Below, one piece after another: positions 51,781 to 61,700 of a DNA stretch of 64,000 bases. Numbering within the stretch: position 1 is the first letter of the stretch; the number at the start of each line of letters is the position of its first letter. The stretch spans positions 610,161 through 674,160 of the forward strand of contig JANPWX010020040.1 of assembly GCA_024734555.1 (NCBI GenBank), given 5' to 3'. The notes beneath the pieces are model-generated. The model was not told where the DNA came from. It ran no database searches and saw only the letters and a program-made list of their open reading frames with translations. Made by a program: the position numbers and the translations under genes. This DNA comes from Trochalopteron elliotii. Lineage: Eukaryota; Chordata; Aves; Passeriformes; Leiothrichidae.

Positions 51781-54354
51781 CAGACAACAAACAAAACACA
51801 CCAAGACCCCTGAATACTGAATATTCGACTTGCCCATTGGTCCTTTCACTGGCAGTGATTGCTTCATGGAAGCATCCGCAGCTATGTGTGAAACCCAGAC
51901 TGTCTGGAAGCAATGGCATGGTGAACTGAGCTTAGGAGAGATCATTTTGATAGAACCAAGTTTATGTGAATAAAGGCTTGGATACTTCTCATTTGATTTT
52001 AAGTGTAGAAATTAATATTTATGGAAGTGAAACGGACATCCTAACCTCCCTCTGTAACCAATGGAGGGAGATTAATCTCTCCATATCTTTGGAGCCATAG
52101 GCCACTGATTAAAAGAAGGTGAATCCAAACTCTCTGCCCAGCGAGTCTTTTCCTCTGTCATGCAATTACTCCACAATATTTGCACATGTATTCTTGTCCC
52201 TTCTCCTCCCTTGTTCCCTTCTCCCCACAACAGAATTTTAGTATACCCTAGACTATTGCAGGAACTGACATTTTGCCACACTCCTCTCCTTGTCCACTCA
52301 ACAGTCGACAGTGATGATCTTTTCCTGTGAGCATTTCACCTGAAGTAATCCGTGTCATTTTAGTTAGTCATTTATACCAGAGTTATAAGACAGCAAGATT
52401 TCTAGGAGGAATGGGGACTCTTCTGGCCTGTTTTTAAATACCCCCGGAAGATGCTTGGACACATCATACTGAAGTTCTTGACAGTTCAAAGTCAGATTTC
52501 TTTTATACCGTGCTTAAAAACAACACCATACTAGATTCAGCCCATGATTAGGATTGAATGCTACCTGGATTTGGTTTTGAAAACCACAGTTGCCGTGTAT
52601 AAAAGTGCTTTACAATTTTACAATCTTTACAATTCAGGGAAAAGCTGAGCATGCATTGCAACATATACCAAAATGCTGTAAATCTATTTTCATATTGCAC
52701 ATGAGATCTTTAGGTCTACTCTCACAAGCTCAAAAAACTTGCAAAACTCTGGTGTTTTAGCCTAAACATTAACAGATTCCTATTCCTCTGTATGGCCTAT
52801 GCACATATGAAGAAAAGGAATGGTTTCTTTTTCCTCCTAAATGATGTCTCTCAGACTGTGGCTCAAGCACAGTACATCATAGCTAGAATCTCTAGATTTC
52901 AGCAGCTAAGTTGCATTTAGATTCCTCGTGATCTAACAATTTTTCTAACAAATAAAAATTTGTCAGTTTAAAGAGACGAGAGATACAGAAAGGATCTAGG
53001 TTAAAGTTCGTCTGTAAACTGGTGTCTAAACAAAGAAGCCTCTCACCAATGATCACAGAATACACTAGGGAGATCAGCCCCATCTATGGATAAACTATAA
53101 AACTCAAGACTGATGGAAAATGCAGGGATTTTTTTTTCCCCATATTCTAGTTCTCTGAGCCTTGTGAATTCTCTGAGCCTGTTTTATTCCAGGTTCTGTT
53201 TACATTTTGTCTTCCTTTTCTTTTATTGTAAAGTACACTTTTTGATTTTCTTAATTTTTAAGAACTTCTTTTGAAGACATCTACACTCAATTTCTGTTTC
53301 TCTGAAGAGGGAAAGAAATTAATGGCATAGAATAAACATATTTTTCTTTTCCTCTGTTTTACTCCTGCCCTGGACAACATCAGATCTCTCTCTTAATGCT
53401 GGAAATACTACTGAATTGCTTAAAACTGAAAGGATCTGTGGAACTGTGTGAGTTTTTTAGATGGTCTCCATTGGATCCCAAATAAATGCTAAAACTGCAG
53501 CATGGAATGTAGAAGGTATAGAAGGCTCAATGAGCACATCATGCAAACAAACATACCAGCCACAACATGCCTCCATCTACGGTTACTTGATGGGTAAACT
53601 CATTTTTCCCCAGAGTCTTCCTGTGATACATTGATTGTATCACTTTCAATATCTCTTCCTTGGTTACAGGAGACTCCAGAGATTTCTCTCTCTAAGTTGC
53701 CTAACTTTGTCAATTCCTATTTATCTAGGTATTCTTTTACCCTTTTCCTGGACAGCAACAGTTTGTGATTGATAGTAACCCTCATAAAAGACCCAGAAAC
53801 TATTGCTAACCTTTCTTCCTTGTGTTACCAGTGGCCCCCTTGGGTCCACAGAGGAGTGCTATCAAACAGCTTGACTAGTTGGCAGGTACCATCTATACCC
53901 ACCAATTACTTGGCATTCTCATTTCCCTCCTAGCAGTGGCTTTATTCAGAGTAAATCTCCTTTTGTTTTGTTTCTTCCCGCAACTTGTGCCCTTTATGCA
54001 TCAGGGAAAATTGAAAAGCCTCTTACTGTCTGGGGAACAGAACAGTGGCAATTTTAACCATTGGAGATTACCTTGTTTTTCACTTCCTCAGAAATTCATA
54101 TAGAACCCTGCCTACTGCACCTATGTGTTTCAAAAGCTATTTTCTTTTTTTTTTTCTTTTTACACCGCAATACTCAAAAATCCTATGAAGGATCAACAGA
54201 TAAAGTATCCCTTGAATTCAGTCAAAGTTTAGAATTGCTATGGCTAGCAGATCTTTTCATTAACCATGTTTTTGTTCAGTCCTGCAGTGCATTCAATCAT
54301 TCCAAAAGTTCCAGTTTTGGATCAGATGTAATAAGAATAAGCCAGTAAAATATT

Positions 54355-54396
54355 AAAACAAACAAACAAACAAACAAAAAACAATGAAAAAAAAAA
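54355..54396. repeat. (AAAC)n then A-rich tract
   Basis: About six AAAC units followed by two A runs. Confidence 0.9.
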
Positions 54397-54487
54397 CTTC
54401 TTGTGGCATACACTAGCATTCATGCACACAAAATCAATTGAGCAGCTCAAATTCATTCTGCAAAATTTGGTGCTCCAGAAGATATAC

Positions 54488-55047
54488 AGAATCACAGATC
54501 ATATAGCTGTGTGGAAGGGATGCATTAGGGTCATTAAGTCCAGCTCCTGGACCTGCACAGGACACCCCAAGAGTCACACTATGTCCCTGAGTGCATTGTC
54601 CAAGCTCTTCTTGAACCCTGCCAGTCTTGTTACCACTGTGACCACTGCCCTGGGGAGCCTGTCCCAGTGCCCAACCACCCTCTGGGTGAAGAACCTTTTT
54701 TCCAATATCCAATCTAGATATCTCCTGACACAGCTTCAGGCCATTCCCTGGGGTCCTGTCACTAGTCATAGAGAAGAGGTCAGTGCCTGCCTGTCCTCTC
54801 CCCGTCATGAGGAAGTTGTAGCTGCAGTGAGGTCTTCCTTCAGTCTCCTCTTCTCCAGGCTGAACAGACCAAGTGATTTCAGCCACTCCTCACACGACTT
54901 CGCCTCCAAACCATCTACCATCTTTATGTCCCCCCTTTGGACACTTTCCAAAGGCTTTATATACTTCTTATACTATGTCACCCAAAACTGCCCCCAGGAC
55001 TGGAGGTGATGCCATTCCAGTGAAAAGCAGAGCAGAACAATCAAAAC
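54488..55047 (-). mobile_element. Longest CR1 fragment in the window
   Basis: The plus strand reads as the reverse complement of the CR1 3' half. From the tail side these include AGTCCAGCTCCTGGACCTGC, GGGGAGCCTGTCCCAGTGCC, CTGGGTGAAGAACCTTTTTT, and TCTCCTCTTCTCCAGGCTGA, ending near AACTGCCCCCAGGACTGGAG. The element reads on the minus strand and spans the end of the ORF2 C-terminal region plus the 3' UTR, about 560 bp. The 5' part is missing. A 150-codon minus frame lies in it but is in a shifted register compared with ORF2 text, so it is not a working product. Confidence 0.95.
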
Positions 55048-55175
55048 TTACACATCTTAAACTCATGATCTTTGGTTGCTGCTTTGTCATTAGTGAATGG
55101 TTTACTCTAGCTAATAATATCAACATACCAGAAAGTCAGGTTTCTCAATCACAGCTCAAAATTGAGCTAAAAATC

Positions 55176-55343
55176 TAAATTTGGAAGAAAACAAAACAAA
55201 AACTGTTTTGAATTCTTTTTTCCCTGGGGAAAAAAAACGAAACAAAACAACCCCCCCCCCAAAAAACAAACAAAAAAAAACCCAACAAACCACCACCCAA
55301 AACAAAACAAAAGCAAAACAAAATAAAAAACCAAAACCCTAAA
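55176..55343. repeat. A/C-rich tract with a C10 run
   Basis: AAAAC-type units surround a run of ten C at 55251-55260. Length in homopolymers of this kind is often misread. Confidence 0.88.
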
Positions 55344-55403
55344 CTGAGTTTCTGTAGATCAAGACATCATAAAATTTTAACAAAAAATCTTTGGAAAAGG
55401 AAA

Positions 55404-55705
55404 CCTGACCTGAACTCCAATGAGACATTCCATACCATAAAATATCATGCTCGGTATATAAACTGGAGGAAGTTATGTGGAAAGGGCTGATCGCTGCTCA
55501 GGGACAGCCTCAGTCAGTGGGTCGTGAGCAATTATATCAGGCATTACTTGTCTTTCTTCAGTTTTATTCCTCTTTTTCTATATTTATTACTATTAAAATA
55601 TAATTATTAGTTTTACTCTTTCTGATGCTCCTTCTCACTAGGGAGCAGATAGGAGAGTGAGCAATTACTGAGTGATACTTGCCATTGGGTTAAATCATAA
55701 AAATA
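55404..55705 (+). mobile_element. LTR 3' part of an avian ERVL-like element
   Basis: The order of phrases fits a common avian LTR: GACATTCCATACCAT, then TATATAAACTGGAGGAAGTT (TATA box at 55455), GATCGCTGCTCAGGGACAGC, GGGTCGTGAGCAATTATATC, TTACTTGTCTTTCTTCAGTTT, an AT-rich middle, and an end near GTGAGCAATTACTGAGTGAT and GGGTTAAATCATAA. CpG positions of the consensus as I recall it are changed to TpG or CpA, so the copy is old. The upstream U3 half is missing and replaced by the A/C-rich tract. No internal viral sequence adjoins it. The family name is from recall. Confidence 0.8.
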
Positions 55706-56669
55706 GCACAGATGAAATTGGGAAGAGGGAACTTCCATTTGTAGTATGCAGCTTTTCGTCAAAGGGATATCTTGGATTTGCAATTTTCTTATCTGGTTTT
55801 CCTGACTCTAGACCTGGTAAACTGTTTCTAGATATAGATTCCAAGTGAGTATCTCCTGCTGTTTGCAGATAAAGCTACCAAGTTCAGCCCATGGTTATTC
55901 AGAAAGCAGAAGTAAGATTCATTCTGGAAATTTGTAGTGACTTCAAGTATTTTTACGTATCTGTGAATTTTTTACAAAAGGTGAAAACCCTGGAAAATTA
56001 CTGGCCAAACATTCTTGAGCATAAGAAAAGATAGAAAAAGATACATCACTCTTTGGGATAGCACTGAGTAAAATGACTGATAAATTATTTAAAGCATTCA
56101 TAGCCTTCAGAAACTCATGTGGTGTGCTGAAGTTTATTGTTTAAGTCTTTGACTGAATTCAGAAAGTTCTAGTGTTCATGCCACTTTGTTTCTGCTGTTT
56201 CTGCTGGACTAACTCATTAGTCATTTTGTACTAGTGTGATTACACACCTTATAGAAGAGTTAAGAATTAAGAATCCATTTTCAAGTTCTATATTGATTCT
56301 GATTCTATTAGTTATACTATTAACTAAGGTTAAAATTATAAATCAAATGAGTATCATTTCTTCCTTTAGGAGTTACAAATGTAGCATAGGAATCTGGTAT
56401 ATAGATATTATTATTTCTTTCCAGCAATTATAGCAGAAGCCAGAGCACAAATGTGTTGATAATTTAGGTAGCTCAGTTAGCTGCCAAAATGGAAGAAATT
56501 GTTATTCTGTTGTGACTTCAGTCTGCTGGGAAAAGACTGTCTAATACCTTGTGGGGTGACTCTTGAAAGTTCTCAGAAAGGGGCTGAGGCCAAGGAAGTT
56601 AGTGTTTTTAACTATCTGTCACTTTTGTTTCTCCCCAGTTTGCAAGCTACTAAAGAACTAGAGATTCTT
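55706..56669. other. AT-rich unique sequence, no gene seen
   Basis: No gene, RNA or transposon is recognised. The 65-codon frame at 56236 is AT-rich Ile-rich sequence with no recognisable domain. Confidence 0.6.
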
Positions 56670-56825
56670 TTGCCTTGCCTTGCCTTGCCTTGCCTTGCCT
56701 TGCCTTGCCTTGCCTTGCCTTGCCTTGCCGGAACTTCCCTTCCCGGAACTTCCCTTCCTGGAACTCCCCTTCCTGGAACTTCCCTTCCCTTCCCCTCCAG
56801 GAACTTCCCTTCCCTTGCCCTTCTT
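56670..56825 (+). repeat. Second composite array: (TTGCC)12 then 15-mer units
   Basis: Twelve perfect TTGCC units (56670-56729) join directly to units of the form GGAACTTCCCTTCCC, as at 45851-46165 and in the same orientation. The 15-mer part is shorter (about five units) and has three TTC-N3-GAA matches. It lacks the long TTTCTC tail and returns to unique sequence after CCCTTCTTCCCC. Open frames on both strands (75-118 codons) are repeat translation. Confidence 0.93.
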
Positions 56826-57184
56826 CCCCTTTTACAATTAAAATATGCAGGATAAATTGTTGGGTTCTTCTTACCATTGGTAAGCTGTCCAGTGAGACAT
56901 GAATTTGCCACATGGAACAACCGGCAATCACTAACCAACAACTGCTGTCACTCAACAAGTCTTCATTTCTTTGAATCCTATTGACCTCTGAGCAGTCTGA
57001 ACCCTAAATAATCTTATAGTTTGGATTTGATTAGATTTATTTCCCCCTCTCAAATTTCACTCAAGTCTCAAAACTTAAATATGTTCTTCCTCCTGACACA
57101 AAATAACAGGATTCACTAAGAGCAAGAGGAATGGTATGCTCAAAATATGACACCGCATTGTCACTGGCTGAACTGTGCGTTCAG

Positions 57185-57260
57185 TTATTTTGATAGCTGG
57201 AAGTGGAGATAACAGAAAAAAATCTTTTCTAGTTTGTTAACTGATGAAAAACACAATGCA
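57185..57260 (+). repeat. 76-bp direct repeat, copy A
   Basis: This matches 58215-58290 at 75 of 76 positions, with a single difference (G at 57258, A at 58288). The sequence has no low complexity apart from an A run and is not part of a CR1 element that I can recognise. Confidence 0.95.
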
Positions 57261-57290
57261 TTGGGGCTTCTGGTAGTCTGAATACTTGTG

Positions 57291-57665
57291 ATGGAATCGT
57301 AAAATCATGGAATCATCAAGGCTGGAAAAGACCTCCAGGATTATCAAGTCCACCCTGTGACAAAACATGACCTTCTTCAACTAAACTATAATACTGAGTG
57401 CTATGACCAGAATTCCTTCAACAAGTTCAGAGGTGGTGTCTCCATCATTTTCCTGGGCAGCCCATTCCAATACCTGACCACCCTTCAGAAAAAGTTCTTC
57501 CTGATGCCCAACCTGAACCTCCCTTGGTGCAGACTGAGGCTATCTCCTCTTGCCTTATCTCTGGTTATTCCTTCAGATAGCTGAAAAGTGATATGCTGCC
57601 TCTGAGACTCCTTTTCCCCAGGCTGAACAATGCCAGCTCCCTCAGCCACACTTCATATGATGATG
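57291..57665 (-). mobile_element. CR1 fragment with 3' end
   Basis: Plus-strand phrases AATCATGGAATCATCAAGGC, TGGAAAAGACCTCCAGGATT, TTTTCCTGGGCAGCCCATTC, AAAAAGTTCTTCCTGATGCC and TTCCCCAGGCTGAACAATGC are the reverse complement of the CR1 ORF2 end and 3' UTR. The tail is at 57291, so the element reads on the minus strand. It is 5'-truncated near 57665. The 75-codon plus frame is antisense. Confidence 0.94.
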
Positions 57666-58214
57666 ATATAGGTCCTGGTTTTGGCACATGTCACGTTAAG
57701 TGCAGTTCCAAACTGAGGGTTCTTCCCTGTGCCTTAATAAAGTTAAGGTGGATCTGATTCAGACATTTGTCATTGACTTTTGAGAGATCAGCATCACAAA
57801 TGTGATGTTTAGACAAACAGTTCTGTCTCCCAGTCCAGAAAGCAAGAGAAAATCCACCCTGAAGACTCTATCTGGATTTAGGTAGGATCTAAATATCAGA
57901 ATGCTTCACAAAGTAAATTATAATCTTGTGTTGGTGTAGCAAACAATGCTACTTAAGCCTATGAATCTCAAATCAGAAAAAAACAGCTATTGGTCTTTTA
58001 GAATCCCAGTAAAAGCTAAATACTAGTGCATACCTGACATACACTAGGGATATTGTTCTTGATCTTAGTATGATTTAGATAGATATGCAAGTGCATGAAA
58101 AACAATTTGGGAGAGGGGTGACAATGCAGCACAAGATTATGATTTACAGGAAAAGAATTTTTTTGCTTCTCTGATTGAAAGATGTCTATTTGCCTTTTGT
58201 GATTTGATCTAAAT
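57666..58214. other. AT-rich sequence between CR1 copies, no gene seen
   Basis: About 550 bases with no recognised element. It separates the minus-strand CR1 from the second copy of the 76-bp repeat. Confidence 0.6.
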
Positions 58215-58290
58215 TTATTTTGATAGCTGGAAGTGGAGATAACAGAAAAAAATCTTTTCTAGTTTGTTAACTGATGAAAAACACAATACA
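58215..58290 (+). repeat. 76-bp direct repeat, copy B
   Basis: Second copy, starting exactly 1030 bases after copy A, same orientation, one mismatch. The sequences on either side of the two copies do not match each other, so it is not the edge of a longer tandem duplication. Confidence 0.95.
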
Positions 58291-58444
58291 GCATAAAGTT
58301 GGTTCATTGTAATTTTGGATGAACCAGGAGTGTCTCTCTTTCTCTTCTTCCTTCCTTCCTCATCAGTTTTCTGTTTAAATTTAAGAAACAAGAGGAACAG
58401 ACTGGAAGGGAGTTTGAATTAGGCTCTTTTAGGGCAACTCTTGA

Positions 58445-58705
58445 CAGAACAAGAGGATGTACACTCACGCTGCAGCATGAAAGGTTCGGGTTGGGCATCA
58501 GAAAGAATTTCTTCGCTGAAAGAGTGATCAGGGATTGGAATGGGCTGCCCAGGGAAGTAGCAGAGTCACGACCCCTGGACATGTTCAAGAAATGACTGGA
58601 TGAGGCACTCATATGGTTGAATTGACAAAGTGATTAGTCACAGGTTGGACTAGAGGATCCTGGAGGTCCTTTCCAGCCTAAATGGCTGTGAATCTGTAAT
58701 TCTGT
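58445..58705 (+). mobile_element. CR1 fragment with 3' end
   Basis: The phrases CAGAACAAGAGGATGTACAC, TCAGAAAGAATTTCTTCGCTG-type text, TTGGAATGGGCTGCCCAGGG, AAGTAGCAGAGTCACGACC and GGTTGGACTAGAGGATCCTG follow the CR1 ORF2 end and 3' UTR on the plus strand, ending near AATTCTGT. Its orientation is opposite to the copy at 57291. The 102-codon minus frame here is antisense. Coding capacity is lost. Confidence 0.94.
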
Positions 58706-61700
58706 GGCACATTACTCTGTTTTATCTAGCTGTCTAATATATAACTGAGGTGTCCCAGTGACTATGAATCAGGGCCACAACTGAGTACTGAGTACTAAGT
58801 ACTGAAGGACTTGTGCTGCAGAGCACAAATACAGAGTACAAAGAGTACTGAGTTCTGGTGCAGCTGTTTGCAAAGATTTCTACAGCAACCCCAAATTTGT
58901 TACACCATTTCTAAAATTTAAGGATTGCATCTGGAAAAGTATGCTCAAGGAACTTATCTAGGGCATCATCCTCTTAAAAGTTAACTTTACTGTGTCCAAT
59001 GAATGAAATAGTGAACAGCAGGCATATTATTTTTAAAAGGGATATAAAACAATAGCGAAGCACTGCCTGATTATATTACAGCATCTATCTTCTCGTGTAT
59101 CAGCAAAAACTAGCACTGAAGTATACCTAATTATCATATTTACAGTGGTACAGGTAGTAAAACAGTTATGTTTTGCATTGCTCAGGATGTTCAGGTCTGA
59201 AATAGATAAACTATGTGGGAGATTAGTAATAGGTAATTATTCTCTACTTACATATTCAGCTTCATATTTCTAAATTAAGGTAAGTGGAAAAAGCTTATAA
59301 AATATTCAGGGCTCTTTTATCTTTCCCCCTCCCTCTTATTAGAAACTGTGCATGAATTTGCATAGAATAAACTGAGCCCATAAATCACAGCAGAAACTGC
59401 AAGAATGCTCTTTGTAAGTTATAATTTAAGGTTAACTGTAGCACATTTTGCTTACTGTATTATTAATGACTTTAGTTCACTCATGACAAGATTACATATT
59501 AAAAATTGTTGGTAGACAAAACTCCAGTTCATAATCAATTTGCTTCTTAACCTAAGAAAGCCACTCACCATGTTTTCAAACTTCCAAAGAAGAAACCATC
59601 AGGAATAAAATCTATCAAGCAATATGTTACATTGGCCCTGTTCTTCAGTAGCTCTGATGCATTGATCAAGAAGTTTAAGTGCAGAGCCTCACATGGAGAT
59701 CAAACTGTGTCCCCATGACATGGCAGGTTGGAAATAACCTATTGTCTCCTGTGGTCTGGAACTTATGGCTGTGCTCAAAAGGAAAATTCCAGCTAAAACA
59801 CCTGGAGGACTTCAGAATAAGGTGTTTTATTTGCTACTTCTGTTTGTCATCCTAATCTTCTCTGTTGAAGAGGCATTAACCAGATATTCTCAGGACCACA
59901 TCATTTACACTACAGGTATTCTCACTCTAAGTTCTCTTCTACCTGCTAAGAGAAACCACTTCTACCTAGACAAAACAATTCAATATTCACTACTATCTTA
60001 CCACCAAATGTCCTGCCAGGAACTGTTTTGTTCAACATTTCTTGTGCTTGAACATTATTGATGATTGTCAGATATTTACAAGACTTGGACCACCACCAAC
60101 ACATGCATCTCAGTCTGAAGCCTAGATAGCAGCCTGCTTTTCCTTTCTTATATTGTGGAACCATGTTAAAGGAATTCTGCAACAGTAATTTGCTAGTTTA
60201 GGTTCTTCTTGGCTTTCATCAGCTGGTTATTTTGCTTACAACTGATGACTCTAAAAATACTGTACTTGACTTTCAGGGAATCAAAGGGCTAGTTTCCATG
60301 AGTACATCCATGGTTTTCCAGGATCCACAGTGAAACAGCAGGCTACAAATAGACTAAAATTAAAAAAAAAACTAATGAATACAGAAACTAGTTTCATACC
60401 TATATAATCTTGGAATTCTTACATAGGACTAACTTTCAGTCCACAGGATCTTTGACATAGCATAATTTGTCTCACATTTTTGTGGGGTTTATTATTGTTA
60501 TTTTTTTATGTTACTGCCATATAGTTGTTATCTACTATGCCTTCCTAAGTAAAACATTCACAGTCACTTAATACTACAGTCATGACAATACCCTAACCAG
60601 GCTTTTAGCCACCCGATTATTTGTCCTTGATGCCATCCAAAACAAGAGCTTCCTGCCATCAATCAAAATGCTACTCTTGTCCTTTGAATTTTGCAGGAAC
60701 TATCCACTTTGCTTGGTAAACCTGAAAGCAAAGGATAAGTGACATTTTTCTTTTGAAGAGACTTTCAATATCAAATTAATATTAACACTTTATGTCCTAG
60801 AAATCGAATAGTCTTGTTACATTTGCTTTAAATACAATATCAGAGAGTTGTCTTAGGAAAATGCACACTCTAATAGTGATTTGCTTAATATTTATCATAC
60901 CATTTATTTGTACAGTCCTAAAAAATAGGAATGAGTGTTAAACTTTCTCCCATTCTTTTGATGCTCTTTTTCTTCTTTTTGGTAAAGAACAGTTAACATT
61001 CAGATGAAATTCCTTTCTTAGGTACATTTTTGAAAACAAATATTTCAAATATTCCATTTTGATGTTGCCAAACTGAAAATTTCCTATATGAATTTTTTAT
61101 TCAAAATCAAGTGAAACATTGCAGAAAAGTACTGAAGGTCAAGACAAAACATTAATGTGTAAATTGATAGACACAATATCCTTTTTGTCTGAATATTTTA
61201 AATTAAGAAAAGACCTCTCAAAATACTGGCTTCTTAACATTATTCAAGACAGGAAATATTTCAATATTTTTTCAATTTTCATTTTTTTATATAAAACAAA
61301 AAAATGTTGATCATCTATTATTTATCCAGACTAATCCTTCCTTCCAAAAATTGTTTTTTATAATTTGATCGGTTGAGCTTCCCAATGGCATTAATCATAT
61401 ATTTGCACAAAATATCTATACTTTTCTGCAAAGTAAATCAAAAGCAAAGGAACCTAATCATATGACAGTTGCTTTCAAAGTTCATAGTCCTTTAAAGCAC
61501 ACAAAAGATTTTTGGTCATACACTGAAGTTTCAAGAAAATAAATGCATAAGTCAAAACTTTCATCAATTACACAGAAAAACATAATATAACCTCCACTAA
61601 AATAAAAATCATCACTGACCTGCAGACAAGTTGTTTAATGTTTGTAACACAGAAACTGGACATCAAAGAATCAATTACTCTGCAAGTAGATTGGAAATTT

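Larger units (their letters stand above)
46432..54354. other. AT-rich sequence, no gene seen
   Basis: No gene is supported. It holds A/C-rich tracts (48308-48510, 49074-49150, 51715-51780), (TTTG)n near 49845 and (ATCA)n near 47605. Reverse frames of 115 and 122 codons at 48156-48503 and 51551-51919 run through these tracts. A 91-codon minus frame at 51388-51663 lies mostly outside repeats but has no recognisable domain. Confidence 0.6.

Noticed and set aside
54401..55009. 202-codon plus-strand frame and 150-codon minus-strand frame
   Set aside because: Both lie in a decayed CR1 fragment; the plus frame is antisense and the minus frame is not in the ORF2 register throughout.
56499..56958. 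Frames of 75-118 codons on both strands with GKARQ or LPCLA repeats
   Set aside because: Translation of the TTGCC pentamer array in different registers.
58480..58500. GGTTCGGGTT word as a tRNA B box
   Set aside because: It is part of CR1 3' UTR text and has no matching A box or cloverleaf.
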